Assembly (NCBI RefSeq): GCF_013168275.1
Contig: NZ_AP019547.1
Span: 2,356,001 to 2,420,000 of the forward strand
Direction of reading: 5' to 3'
DNA: 64,000 nucleotides
From: Candidatus Nitrotoga sp. AM1P
Lineage (GTDB): Bacteria; Pseudomonadota; Gammaproteobacteria; Burkholderiales; Gallionellaceae
Position 1 is the stretch's first letter. Every line of letters begins with the position of its first letter. The notes beneath the pieces were generated by a model. The model made no database searches. It saw nothing but the letters and a program-made list of their open reading frames with translations, and had not been told where the DNA came from. Of this stretch, positions 50,352-60,507 are shown in pieces. Both the position numbers and the translations under genes were made by a program.

Positions 50352-50956
50352 GACAAGTGAACTCCTTTTTTTCTCAAGATGGCTGCGAGGCTATGGGTAG
50401 CACGTGAACAGTGTGTTTTGACACTACCTTCCGAGCAACCCATGATCGCCGCCGTTTCTGTAGTATCCATATCCTCCCAATAACGCAACAGGAAGGCCTC
50501 TCGTTGACGTGCTGGGAGAATGATTAATGCTTCTTCAATCAGAGCAATAAGTTGGGATTGTTCAAAAGATGCATCAGGAGCAAGACCTTGGCTGTTGTTG
50601 TCTTCGTCCTGAAGGCTATCCAGAGGTTCATATTCAGCCTCCTCGTGCTGTGGAACCAGCGAGGACATCAGCGAAACCCACCTCGAGCGCACTTTTTGCC
50701 TTCTACAATGGTCGCGAATAGTGTTCTGCAGGATACGTTGAAATAACATGGGTAACTCATTCACAGGTTTACCGCCATATTTTTCGGCAAGCTTAAGCAT
50801 AGAGTCCTGTACGATATCTAGCGCCACATGTTCGTTACGTATCGCGAACAATGCTTGTTTGTAGGCGCGGCGTTCGGTTTCAGCGAGAAATCTGGAAAGT
50901 TCGTCGTGGCTGGCCAGTTTGAAATGCTCCCCTGATGGATGATAGCTACTGGGCAA
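50348..50956 (-). CDS. ECF-type RNA polymerase sigma factor
   Basis: The 202-aa protein has a sigma-2 region (ALDIVQDSMLKLAEKYGGKP, MLFQRILQNTIRDHCRRQK) and a sigma-4 helix-turn-helix (LPARQREAFLLRYWEDMDTT, ETAAIMGCSEGSVKTHCSRA). An acidic linker (EEAEYEPLDSLQDEDNN) lies between. It is a group IV sigma factor in the sigma-DUF3619-DUF3106 operon common in Betaproteobacteria. The start is uncertain: the frame opens with TTG 50956 after a stop codon, and no ATG or clear ribosome binding site is available. The target promoters are unknown. Confidence 0.88.
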   Translation of the reverse strand: MPSSYHPSGEHFKLASHDELSRFLAETERRAYKQALFAIRNEHVALDIVQDSMLKLAEKYGGKPVNELPMLFQRILQNTIRDHCRRQKVRSRWVSLMSSLVPQHEEAEYEPLDSLQDEDNNSQGLAPDASFEQSQLIALIEEALIILPARQREAFLLRYWEDMDTTETAAIMGCSEGSVKTHCSRATHSLAAILRKKGVHLS

Positions 50957-51184
50957 TATTGGAATTCAATCGTTACCCAAATTCTAATATTCAAGGTGCC
51001 AAAAATTACACGGCGCTAAATGTCTTTAAAAATATGTGCAAGTAAGTAGATTTTTAGAGCAGCATTGCGATTGGGATGATTTTTTTAATTTTCATAGATG
51101 TCTTAACTAAATTAATGAGTGACTCATGCTAACAAATTTCATCGTAAATCAATAGATAATTGTTAATCTCGTTCTGGCAGGGGG

Positions 51185-51213
51185 TTGACCAAAATGCGTC
51201 TAGCCTTTATCTT
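51185..51213 (+). promoter_or_regulatory. Probable ilv operon promoter
   Basis: TTGACC (51185-51190), a 17-nt spacer and TATCTT (51208-51213) lie 40 nt upstream of the ilvI start. I see no leader peptide or attenuator in the short leader. Confidence 0.5.
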
Positions 51214-51252
51214 GTACGGTTCTTTAATTATTGTTTGCTAAGGTAGTTTGAC

Positions 51253-52959
51253 ATGGAACTGACGGGCGCGGAAATAACCATTAGATGTTTGCAGGAAGAG
51301 GGTGCTGAATATGTGTTCGGATACCCTGGCGGTGCGGTCTTGCATATTTATGATGCGTTGTTCACCCAAGATCAGGTTAAACATATACTAGTTCGCCACG
51401 AGCAGGCTGCAGTGCATGCCGCCGACGGGTATGCACGTTCCACTGATAAAGTGGGGGTCGCATTAGTTACCTCTGGCCCTGGGGTAACCAATGCAGTCAC
51501 AGGTATCGCCACTGCCTATATGGATTCTATACCTATGGTTATTATCAGTGGTCAAGTGCCCACTTATGCCATCGGCGAAGATGCTTTTCAAGAGGTGGAT
51601 ACTGTTGGCATAACGCGACCTTGCGTGAAGCATAATTTTTTGGTCAAAGATGTTAAGGAAATCGCCAGCACTATTAAGAAGGCATTCTATCTCGCCAAAA
51701 GTGGCCGCCCTGGGCCAGTGCTGGTGGATATTCCGAAAGATATATCCTGTCAAAAGGCGGAGTTCAGCTATCCAGCGTCGGTGAGTATCCGCTCCTATCA
51801 TCCGGCTCAACATAGCGACTTGGAGCAGATTAAAAGTGCTGTGCAGTTGCTGCTGGCAGCCAAACGGCCGATGATTTATGCGGGTGGCGGCGTGATCCTG
51901 GCTGATGCGTCTAAGCAATTGACTGAGCTCGTACATTTGTTGGGCTTTCCCTGTACCAACACCTTGATGGGTTTGGGTGGCTATCCGGCGACAGATAAGC
52001 AATTTGTTGGAATGTTGGGTATGCATGGTACGTATGAAGCAAACATGGGGATGCAGTATTGTGATGTGCTGCTGGCCGTGGGAGCACGTTTTGATGATCG
52101 TGTGGTTGGTAATGTTAAGCACTTTAATCAGGAAAAACGCAAGATCATTCACATCGATATTGATCCTTCCTCAATTTCCAAGCGGGTGAAGGTGGATTTG
52201 CCTATCGTTGGCGATGTGGCGCATGTGTTGAACGAGTTGTTGGCGGAATTGCACGGTAGCCAGGAAAAGCCTGATCAGCAGGCAATTGCGCCGTGGTGGG
52301 CGCAAATTAAGGAATGGCGCGGCAAGAATAGCTTAGTCTACAAAAATTCGGATGAAATAATTAAGCCGCAGTTTGTGATCGAAAAGCTGTATGAAGTTAC
52401 CCAGGGTGATGCCTTCATTACGTCCGACGTTGGACAGCATCAGATGTGGGCGGCGCAATATTACAAATTTGATAAGCCGCGTCGCTGGATTAACTCCGGC
52501 GGGCTGGGAACCATGGGCTTCGGTTTGCCCGCCGCGATGGGTGTGCAACTTGCTCACCCAGATGCGCATGTAGCGTGCGTTACTGGTGAAGGCAGTATTC
52601 AAATGTGTATTCAGGAGCTTTCCACCTGCAAACAATTTCAATTGCCGCTCAAAATTATCATGTTAAATAATCGTTATTTAGGGATGGTGCGCCAGTGGCA
52701 GCAGTTTTTCCATGGCAACCGGTATGCTGAATCCTATATGGATGCGCTGCCCGATTTTGTGAAGCTGGCGGAAGCTTATGGTCATGTTGGTATGCGCATT
52801 GAGAAGCCATCGGATGTGGAGCCTGCATTGAAAGAAGCGTTTGGGCGTAAGCAGCAATTGGTATTCATGGATTTCATAACAGACCAGACTGAAAACGTAT
52901 TCCCCATGGTGCAGGGTGGTAAGGGCTTGTCTGAAGTGATTCTGGCGGAGGATTTGTAA
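51253..52959 (+). CDS. ilvI: Acetolactate synthase large subunit
   Basis: This ThDP enzyme condenses two pyruvates to acetolactate, or pyruvate with 2-oxobutyrate, in Val, Leu and Ile synthesis. The 568-aa protein has the catalytic Glu 50 in RHEQAAVHAADGYAR. FAD-region motifs follow. GDVGQHQMWAAQYY and the ThDP-Mg motif VTGEGSIQMCIQELSTC lie in the C-terminal domain. GEGS in place of the more common GDGS occurs in betaproteobacterial homologues. AAGG precedes the ATG. Its stop overlaps ilvH by one base. Confidence 0.98.
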   Translation: MELTGAEITIRCLQEEGAEYVFGYPGGAVLHIYDALFTQDQVKHILVRHEQAAVHAADGYARSTDKVGVALVTSGPGVTNAVTGIATAYMDSIPMVIISGQVPTYAIGEDAFQEVDTVGITRPCVKHNFLVKDVKEIASTIKKAFYLAKSGRPGPVLVDIPKDISCQKAEFSYPASVSIRSYHPAQHSDLEQIKSAVQLLLAAKRPMIYAGGGVILADASKQLTELVHLLGFPCTNTLMGLGGYPATDKQFVGMLGMHGTYEANMGMQYCDVLLAVGARFDDRVVGNVKHFNQEKRKIIHIDIDPSSISKRVKVDLPIVGDVAHVLNELLAELHGSQEKPDQQAIAPWWAQIKEWRGKNSLVYKNSDEIIKPQFVIEKLYEVTQGDAFITSDVGQHQMWAAQYYKFDKPRRWINSGGLGTMGFGLPAAMGVQLAHPDAHVACVTGEGSIQMCIQELSTCKQFQLPLKIIMLNNRYLGMVRQWQQFFHGNRYAESYMDALPDFVKLAEAYGHVGMRIEKPSDVEPALKEAFGRKQQLVFMDFITDQTENVFPMVQGGKGLSEVILAEDL

Positions 52960-53450
52960 TGCGGCATATTATTTCCCTGTTGATGGAAAATGAGGCGGGT
53001 GCCTTGTCGCGTGTTTCCGGGTTGTTTTCAGCGCGCGGCTACAACATCGAGTCTCTCACTGTGGCGCCCACAGAAGATGCCACTCTGTCCCGCATGACTA
53101 TAGTAACCAGTGGTTCTGACGAAGTGATCGAGCAGATTTACAAGCAGCTCAACAAGCTCATTGAGGTAGTCGCGGTGATGGACCTGAGCGAAGGCGGACA
53201 TCTGGAGCGTGAGTTAATGTTGGTGAAAGTGCATGCCGTGGGTGCGGTGCGCGAGGAAATGAAGCGCATGACGGATATTTTCCGTGGATGCATTATCGAT
53301 GTATCGGATAAAACTTACACTATTGAATTAACCGGCACCGGTCACAAGCTGGAAAGCTTTTTGCAAGCCATAGATCGCAGCTTAATTCTGGAAACCGTGC
53401 GTACCGGCGCGTCTGGCATCGGGCGCGGCGACCGCATTTTAAAACTTTAA
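52959..53450 (+). CDS. ilvH: Acetolactate synthase small (regulatory) subunit
   Basis: IlvH activates the catalytic subunit and gives valine feedback. The 163-aa protein has an N-terminal ACT domain (RHIISLLMENEAGALSRVSG, FSARGYNIESLTVAPTEDAT) and a C-terminal ferredoxin-like domain. The two-gene order with a one-base overlap supports a stoichiometric complex with IlvI. Confidence 0.98.
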   Translation: MRHIISLLMENEAGALSRVSGLFSARGYNIESLTVAPTEDATLSRMTIVTSGSDEVIEQIYKQLNKLIEVVAVMDLSEGGHLERELMLVKVHAVGAVREEMKRMTDIFRGCIIDVSDKTYTIELTGTGHKLESFLQAIDRSLILETVRTGASGIGRGDRILKL

Positions 53451-53457
53451 TTTTTAA

Positions 53458-54501
<1,044 letters not shown>

Positions 54502-54517
54502 GAATGGACAGAGAAGC

Positions 54518-54564
54518 TAGGATTGAAAGTTTGAATAGTGGGTGCTGGAGTGCTCTCAATCCTA
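54518..54564. repeat. Inverted repeat between ilvC and psd
   Basis: TAGGATTGA (54518-54526) and TCAATCCTA (54556-54564) are perfect inverted 9-mers, with AGC/GCT continuing the pairing imperfectly. The 29-nt loop and the absence of a T-run make it more likely an operator or mRNA structure than a terminator. Confidence 0.35.
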
Positions 54565-54628
54565 AGCTGTACGATTCTTGTTCTACAATCTCTGCCTCTA
54601 AAAACCCACTCTTTGTTTTCCCCTTCTA

Positions 54629-55279
54629 ATGTCTAATTACCCCCATCCAATCATTGCACGCGAGGGATGGCCATTCTTGGCCATCGCTATATTCATTGCT
54701 AGTTTGGTATCATATTTTGGTGGCGGTGCGTGGTCGCTACTGTTTTGGTTGGTGGCGCTGTTTGTGCTGCAGTTTTTTCGCGATCCACCGCGTGAAATTC
54801 CACAGGATGCAGATGCAGTGTTATCACCTGCTGATGGTCGTATTGTGGCGGTGGAGCGCACGCAGGATCCATATGTACAGCGCGATGCCATCAAGATCAG
54901 TGTGTTTATGAATGTATTTAATGTGCATTCCAATCGCAGCCCGATAGATGGTCTGGTGAAGCGCATCCAATATTTCCCTGGTAAGTTCGTGAATGCTGAT
55001 CTGGCTAAGGCTTCGCTGGAAAATGAACGAAATGCCATATGGATTAAAAGGGCAGATGGGCAAGACGTAACCAGCGTGCAGGTGGCCGGGCTGATCGCAC
55101 GCCGTATTCTGTGTTACGTACAAGAAGGCGCTATTCTGGCACGTGGTCAGCGATATGGCTTCATCCGCTTCGGCTCGCGCGTGGACGTGTACTTGCCACT
55201 GACGGCTGCCGTAAACGTATCTATTGGTGATAAAGTATACGCAACGACTACAATACTGGCGGTTTTGGCCAAGAACTAA
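54629..55279 (+). CDS. psd: Phosphatidylserine decarboxylase proenzyme
   Basis: Psd converts phosphatidylserine to phosphatidylethanolamine at the inner membrane. The 216-aa protein is the short form. It has two N-terminal hydrophobic segments (13-29, 36-50), [33 protein letters not shown] and the autocleavage site FGSR at 181-184, where Ser 183 becomes the pyruvoyl group. The partner gene pssA follows 30 nt downstream, so the two consecutive steps are encoded together. Confidence 0.97.
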   Translation: MSNYPHPIIAREGWPFLAIAIFIASLVSYFGGGAWSLLFWLVALFVLQFFRDPPREIPQDADAVLSPADGRIVAVERTQDPYVQRDAIKISVFMNVFNVHSNRSPIDGLVKRIQYFPGKFVNADLAKASLENERNAIWIKRADGQDVTSVQVAGLIARRILCYVQEGAILARGQRYGFIRFGSRVDVYLPLTAAVNVSIGDKVYATTTILAVLAKN

Positions 55280-55309
55280 AGCTAATTATGATGAGAAGTT
55301 TTCAAAATC

Positions 55310-56062
55310 ATGATTGACCTCGATAACAGAAAGCCGATGAATCTGCGCAGGCGCAGTATCTACCTGCTACCCAACTTATTGACTACGGCGGCATTATTTG
55401 CCGGTTTCTACGCTATCGTGCAGGCAATGAATAGCAAGTTTGAATTTGCTGCCGTAGCAATTTTTATTGCTATGGTACTAGATGGTCTGGATGGTCGCGT
55501 GGCGCGATTAACCCGCACTCAAAGTGAATTTGGAGCGGAATATGATAGCCTGTCTGACATGGTCTCGTTCGGTGTGGCCCCCTCTTTGCTGATGTATGAA
55601 TGGGCGTTTAAGGACTTAGGTAAATTGGGTTGGTTCGCAGCCTTTATTTATTGCGCTGGTACGGCGTTACGGCTGGCACGTTTCAACGCTAATATTGAAA
55701 CGGTAGATAAGCGATTTTTCCAAGGTCTACCCAGCCCTGCAGCTGCTGCGGTGATCGCAGGCTTCGTTTGGGTGATGTTGGACAATCATTTTAGCGGTCA
55801 AGAGGCGCGTTGGTATGCTGTAATCCTTACGGTGTTTGCCGGCTTGAGTATGGTGAGCAACGTGCGTTTCTACAGTTTTAAAGATTTCAATATGCGCAAG
55901 AGCGTGCCGTTTATCGTGATTATCCTGGTCGCGTTATTTTTTATACTGATTTCCAGCTATCCGCCCGGAGTGCTGTTTCTACTTTTTTTGTGTTACGCCC
56001 TATCTGGCTATGTGCTGTGGCTGCTGGGTTTTCGAAAAAAAGCTTCTAATCCAACCACGTAG
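55310..56062 (+). CDS. pssA: CDP-diacylglycerol-serine O-phosphatidyltransferase
   Basis: PssA joins CDP-diacylglycerol and serine to give phosphatidylserine, the substrate of Psd. The 250-aa membrane protein has the CDP-alcohol phosphotransferase motif beginning LDGLDGRVARLTR (about residues 57-69) and continuing with Asp 79 and Asp 83 in EYDSLSDMVSFG. About eight transmembrane helices are visible. Start at ATG 55310 or at the ATG nine codons downstream (MNLRRRS) are both possible. Confidence 0.96.
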   Translation: MIDLDNRKPMNLRRRSIYLLPNLLTTAALFAGFYAIVQAMNSKFEFAAVAIFIAMVLDGLDGRVARLTRTQSEFGAEYDSLSDMVSFGVAPSLLMYEWAFKDLGKLGWFAAFIYCAGTALRLARFNANIETVDKRFFQGLPSPAAAAVIAGFVWVMLDNHFSGQEARWYAVILTVFAGLSMVSNVRFYSFKDFNMRKSVPFIVIILVALFFILISSYPPGVLFLLFLCYALSGYVLWLLGFRKKASNPTT

Positions 56063-56232
56063 TGGATGACAAAAGAGAGTGCGCTGGCGGGAATAAGCAT
56101 GGTTCATCTTTTTTGTTTGGATTAATACGAGGATTTTGAATTTACATCCATCGATTATTCAATTTAAGACTTATTTCTCGGCAGAAATACGATCACTTTT
56201 CAGGCACATTTCGTATTGGAATAGGCTGATAG

Positions 56233-56261
56233 TTGGGAATTTGAGGTAAGTTTGGTAGAAT
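56233..56261 (+). promoter_or_regulatory. Probable acpP promoter
   Basis: TTGGGA (56233-56238), a 17-nt spacer and TAGAAT (56256-56261) are followed by GC-rich GCCGAGG and then the acpP ribosome binding site. The -10 box is strong and the -35 box partial. Confidence 0.6.
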
Positions 56262-56302
56262 GCCGAGGCTTTTTGAACTTTAACCAGAGTAGGGAGAGTT
56301 AC

Positions 56303-56539
56303 ATGTCTAATATCGAACAACGCGTTAAAAAAATCGTTGCTGAACAACTCGGTGTAAACGAGACTGAAGTGAAGAATGAGTCCTCGTTCGTTAATGATCT
56401 GGGTGCCGATTCATTGGACACGGTTGAGCTGGTGATGGCGCTGGAAGAAGAGTTCGAGTGTGAAATCCCAGACGAAGACGCTGAGAAAATAACTACGGTG
56501 CAACAGGCAATCGATTACGTTAACGATCATCCTAAGTAA
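56303..56539 (+). CDS. acpP: Acyl carrier protein
   Basis: ACP carries growing acyl chains on a phosphopantetheine arm in fatty acid synthesis. The 78-aa acidic protein has the attachment serine S37 in [23 protein letters not shown] precedes ATG 56303; an upstream start 17 codons earlier runs into the promoter. Next to fabF, but the usual upstream fabD and fabG genes are absent here. Confidence 0.99.
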   Translation: MSNIEQRVKKIVAEQLGVNETEVKNESSFVNDLGADSLDTVELVMALEEEFECEIPDEDAEKITTVQQAIDYVNDHPK

Positions 56540-56579
56540 TTCATCCTTTCGCTTTTCCCCTAAAATAACGGAGTTTGGT

Positions 56580-57818
56580 TTGGCAAAACGCAGAGTCGTC
56601 ATTACTGGCCTGGGTATTGTTTCGCCCGTTGGGACAGGAATTACCCAAGCATGGCAAAATATTGTTGATGGTAAATCAGGCATTACTCGTATTACTCGTT
56701 TTGATGCCAGCCTGTTTTCATCGAAGATTGCTGGAGAGGTGCAAGGGTTTGATGTGGACAAATTCCTCTCTGCCAAGGATGCTCGACGTATGGATGTATT
56801 TATTCATTACGGCCTGGCAGCTGGTATGGAGGCAATTAAAGATGCCGGGATCGAGGTAACTGAACAAAACGCCGAACGCATCGGTGTCAATGTTGGATCT
56901 GGTATCGGTGGGCTGCCAATGATTGAAAATAGTCATAACGACTATCTGGCGGCGGGTCCACGCAAGATTTCCCCGTTTTTTATTCCAGGTACAATTATCA
57001 ACATGATATCTGGCAATTTGTCCATCATGTATGGCTTTAAAGGACCTAATCTGTCCATGGTGACCGCTTGCTCCACAGCTACTCATTGCATAGGCGAATC
57101 TGCTCGGTTGATCGAATATGGTGATGCCGATATTATGATCGCGGGTGGCTCGGAAGGGTCAGTTTGCGCGCTTGCGTTAGGAGGGTTTGCATCTGCACGA
57201 GCGCTTTCCACCCGCAATGACGATCCTGCTACTGCTAGCCGTCCATGGGATAAAGGGCGCGATGGCTTTGTGATGGGAGAAGGTGCTGGGGTTTTAGTGC
57301 TGGAAGAATATGAGCATGCTAAATCCCGCGGTGCCAAAATTTACGCGGAAGTGGCAGGTTATGGTATGAGTGCCGATGCATACCACATGACCGCACCGCG
57401 CGAGGATGGTGAGGGTGCTGCGCGTTGTATGAATAATGCCTTGCGTAATGCTGGCCTGAATGTGGATCAGGTGGATTACATTAATGCGCATGGCACTTCC
57501 ACTCCACTAGGCGACTTGGCTGAGACCATGGCAATGAAGCGCTGCCTGGGCGAACACGCGATGAAGGTCAAGGTTAGTTCCACCAAATCCATGACAGGAC
57601 ATCTACTGGGTGCTGCGGGTGGTGTAGAGGCTATATTTTCCGCGCTCGGCATTTATCATCAGATTGCCCCACCCACCATAAATATTTTCGAGCAGGATGA
57701 GGCGTGTGATATGGATTATGTGCCCAATATCGCGCGTAACATGACGATTAATGTCGCCATGTCCAATTCATTCGGCTTTGGCGGCACCAATGCTACTTTG
57801 GTGTTTCGCAAGGTCTAA
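56580..57818 (+). CDS. fabF: 3-oxoacyl-ACP synthase II
   Basis: FabF elongates acyl-ACP by condensation with malonyl-ACP. The 412-aa protein has the catalytic triad Cys 164 (in TACSTATHCIG), His 304 (in NAHGTSTPLGD) and His 341 (in KSMTGHLLGAAG). The start codon is TTG 56580 with GGAG six nt upstream, where the family N-terminus (AKRRVVITGLGIVSPVG) begins. It is 40 nt after acpP and probably co-transcribed. Confidence 0.98.
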   Translation: MAKRRVVITGLGIVSPVGTGITQAWQNIVDGKSGITRITRFDASLFSSKIAGEVQGFDVDKFLSAKDARRMDVFIHYGLAAGMEAIKDAGIEVTEQNAERIGVNVGSGIGGLPMIENSHNDYLAAGPRKISPFFIPGTIINMISGNLSIMYGFKGPNLSMVTACSTATHCIGESARLIEYGDADIMIAGGSEGSVCALALGGFASARALSTRNDDPATASRPWDKGRDGFVMGEGAGVLVLEEYEHAKSRGAKIYAEVAGYGMSADAYHMTAPREDGEGAARCMNNALRNAGLNVDQVDYINAHGTSTPLGDLAETMAMKRCLGEHAMKVKVSSTKSMTGHLLGAAGGVEAIFSALGIYHQIAPPTINIFEQDEACDMDYVPNIARNMTINVAMSNSFGFGGTNATLVFRKV

Positions 57819-57844
57819 AACACTTGCACGTCTCAAGGAGCTAC

Positions 57845-58657
57845 ATGCTGATCAATGGCGTGCCGGGAGATCAGGTTAGCGTTCATAACCGCGGCTTGCT
57901 ATATGGAGATGGTATATTCCGCACGCTGCGTGTGATTGGTGGATGCATGCAGTGTTGGCCGCGTCACTATCGCAAGTTGCAACAGGATTGTTCTGCATTG
58001 CGCATCACTTGCCCAGAAGCGGCATTGCTGTTTGAAGAATTGCGGCGTTTGATTGAACAGCGGCCCGATGGTGTGGCAAAAATAATCATCACACGTGGCG
58101 AACAAACGGCTCGTGGCTATGCTCCAGTCGAAAATATGATTCCGACACGCATCTTGAGTCTCACTCCTGCACTTGATTATCCAGACAGAAATTACTCGCA
58201 TGGTGTCAGGCTCCGATTATGCGATTTACGTTTGGCTCATCAACCGAAACTGGCTGGCATTAAGCACCTTAACCGCTTGGAAAATGTTCTAGCTGCTGCG
58301 GAATGGAGTGACCCGGACATTGCAGAGGGCCTGTTGCTGGATATGTTTGGCAATGTGATTGAAGGCATACGCAGCAATCTGTTCATGGTACGGAACGGTG
58401 AATTGTTTACACCGAATTTGTCGAGCTGTGGCGTGGCCGGTATACAGCGTGAGCGCGTGATAGAGTGGGCTGCCGAACATGGCGTACCGTGCTGGGTCAG
58501 ACAGTTTGGACTGGCGGAATTGCTTGTTGCTGACGAAATATTCTTGGTGAATAGTGTGATTGGTTTATGGCCGGTGCGTGAGCTGTTAGGCAGTGAATGG
58601 AGCCATCACCCGATTTCCATGCAAGTGCAGGAATGGTTGAACCATGCGTACGATTAA
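57845..58657 (+). CDS. pabC: Aminodeoxychorismate lyase
   Basis: PabC makes 4-aminobenzoate and pyruvate from aminodeoxychorismate in folate synthesis. It is a PLP enzyme of the class IV aminotransferase fold. The 270-aa protein has HNRGLLYGDGIFRTLRV near the start and the PLP lysine K140 in LAGIKHLNRLENVLA. It then has EGIRSNLFMV and the C-terminal NSVIGLWPV. ATG 57845 has AAGGAG at an ideal distance. The ATG seven codons upstream does not. It overlaps mltG by 14 nt. Confidence 0.94.
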   Translation: MLINGVPGDQVSVHNRGLLYGDGIFRTLRVIGGCMQCWPRHYRKLQQDCSALRITCPEAALLFEELRRLIEQRPDGVAKIIITRGEQTARGYAPVENMIPTRILSLTPALDYPDRNYSHGVRLRLCDLRLAHQPKLAGIKHLNRLENVLAAAEWSDPDIAEGLLLDMFGNVIEGIRSNLFMVRNGELFTPNLSSCGVAGIQRERVIEWAAEHGVPCWVRQFGLAELLVADEIFLVNSVIGLWPVRELLGSEWSHHPISMQVQEWLNHAYD

Positions 58658-59630
58658 GCGCTTGCTGGTTATTGTGTTGCTTTTGGCCGTGCTGTTGACG
58701 AGTGCTATCGGCTATTATGTTATTCGTCCGCTGACTTTTGCCACGCTTCCCTTGGAATTTTCCCTTGATCAGGGCAGCAGCTTGAAAGCTGCGGCGCGGC
58801 AGATGCAACAGGCTGGCGTGTTACCCAATGATTGGATGTTTGTCTGGTTGGCGCGTATGCTGGGCAAATCTGCACAGATACAGGCTGGCAACTATGAGTT
58901 GGAAACTGCGATTACGATGTTGGAATTGTTAGCTGTTGTGACAGATGGGCAGGCCGCCCAGAGTGAATTCAGCATAATTGAAGGTTGGACATTCAATCAA
59001 TTTCGCACAGCATTGAATACCAATCCGGCCATTCGGCATGACAGCGCAAGCTTGCCCGAAGCGGAAATTCTGCGACGTATCGGCGCAGCGGAACCATATG
59101 CTGAAGGGCTATTTTTCCCCGATACCTATTATTTCGTCAAAGGCACAAGTGACCTCGCTTTGCTTAAACGCGCCTATAAGACGATGCAATTGCATCTGCA
59201 GGAAAGTTGGCAAGAACGTACGTCTGACTTGCCTCTTAAGTCGGCCTATGAGGCGTTGATTCTGGCCTCTATCGTGGAGAAAGAAACGGGGCAGGCAAGT
59301 GATCGCAGCATGATAGCGGCCGTATTTATCAACCGTCTGCGCAAGGGTATGCTGCTGCAAACTGATCCAACCGTCATTTATGGGTTGGGAGAGAGTTTTG
59401 ATGGTAATTTGCGCAAGCGTGATTTACTGGCTGATACGTTGTACAACACTTATACCCGCGCAGGCATGCCACCTACTCCGATTGCACTGCCAGGGCTAGC
59501 TTCGATACAGGCGGCTCTTCATCCGGCCTCCACCGATGCTCTGTACTTTGTGGCGCGCGGGAATGGCAGCTCACAATTTTCAAATACGTTAAATGAACAC
59601 AACAACGCAGTGAATCGTTATCAAAAATAA
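58644..59630 (+). CDS. mltG: Endolytic murein transglycosylase MltG
   Basis: MltG cleaves nascent peptidoglycan strands at the inner membrane. The 328-aa protein has one N-terminal transmembrane helix (about 7-29), a LysM-like region and the YceG domain. SIVEKET holds the catalytic Glu 212. FINRLRKGMLLQTDPTVIYG and YNTYTRAGMPPTPIALPG are typical. It overlaps pabC. The genes often found next, tmk and holB, are absent; a 260-nt gap and the ccm operon follow. Confidence 0.96.
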   Translation: MRTIKRLLVIVLLLAVLLTSAIGYYVIRPLTFATLPLEFSLDQGSSLKAAARQMQQAGVLPNDWMFVWLARMLGKSAQIQAGNYELETAITMLELLAVVTDGQAAQSEFSIIEGWTFNQFRTALNTNPAIRHDSASLPEAEILRRIGAAEPYAEGLFFPDTYYFVKGTSDLALLKRAYKTMQLHLQESWQERTSDLPLKSAYEALILASIVEKETGQASDRSMIAAVFINRLRKGMLLQTDPTVIYGLGESFDGNLRKRDLLADTLYNTYTRAGMPPTPIALPGLASIQAALHPASTDALYFVARGNGSSQFSNTLNEHNNAVNRYQK

Positions 59631-59892
59631 CTGTGTGGCTAATATGCTCCCTCTAACTTATGTTTTCTCAGTGAATCCAACTTTCTCTTTAGGGCTATTG
59701 ATACAGACAAGAGACATGTGAAGGGGAAGGGGGCTGTCACTGTGCAGCTTCACTGGCCGATCAATGAGTCATGCCATTTTTATAATGCCGCTATATCGCG
59801 GTAGTAGACGTCTTTACTTTTTGGCTAACATGCGCTGGTGCAATCGTATACAATTCCGCGCTATTTTATATTGAACGAAAACTGACCGCGTA

Positions 59893-60507
59893 ATGCTGGA
59901 AATTAGCAATCTTGCTTGTAGTCGCGGAGATCATCTATTATTTTCTGATCTGAATTTTTCTCTGTCAGTTAGCGAGTTGTTACAGGTGCAGGGTGCTAAC
60001 GGCAGCGGTAAAACTAGCCTGCTGCGTACTTTATGCGGTTTTATGATGCCTGTTGCGGGCGAGATTCGTTGGCGCGGACAGAATATTCGTGAACTGGGTG
60101 ATGCATTTTATGCCGAGATGATTTATCTCGGTCATTTGAATGCCATCAAGGACGAATTGAATGCACTGGAGAACTTGCACATTAGTGCAGGGTTGGCTGG
60201 CTGCAAGGTGGATGACAAACAGGTAATTGCGGTCTTACGTCGTATGGGTTTGCGCGGCCGAGAAACTTTACCGGTCAAAGTGCTGTCTCAAGGGCAACGT
60301 CGTCGTGTGGCATTGGCCCGCTTGTTGCTCAGTAATGCCTCTTTATGGATACTGGATGAACCGCTTGCTGCACTGGACGTGGGCGCGGTTGGGCTAATGC
60401 AGGAATTGATTGGTGAGCACCTAGTGAATAACGGCATGGTGATCTACACTACTCATCAGCCACTAGAAGTGGTGGGGGTTGCAACGCGGTGGCTTGCGCT
60501 GTCATGA
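59893..60507 (+). CDS. ccmA: Heme exporter ATP-binding protein CcmA
   Basis: CcmA is the ATPase of the CcmAB(CD) complex, which releases heme-loaded CcmE in cytochrome c maturation system I. The 204-aa ABC protein has Walker A GANGSGKT (34-41), signature LSQGQRRRVALARLLL and Walker B LWILDEPLAALD. Its stop overlaps the ccmB start (ATGA). ATG 59893 lies directly after ACTGACCGCGTA with no strong ribosome binding site. Confidence 0.95.
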   Translation: MLEISNLACSRGDHLLFSDLNFSLSVSELLQVQGANGSGKTSLLRTLCGFMMPVAGEIRWRGQNIRELGDAFYAEMIYLGHLNAIKDELNALENLHISAGLAGCKVDDKQVIAVLRRMGLRGRETLPVKVLSQGQRRRVALARLLLSNASLWILDEPLAALDVGAVGLMQELIGEHLVNNGMVIYTTHQPLEVVGVATRWLALS

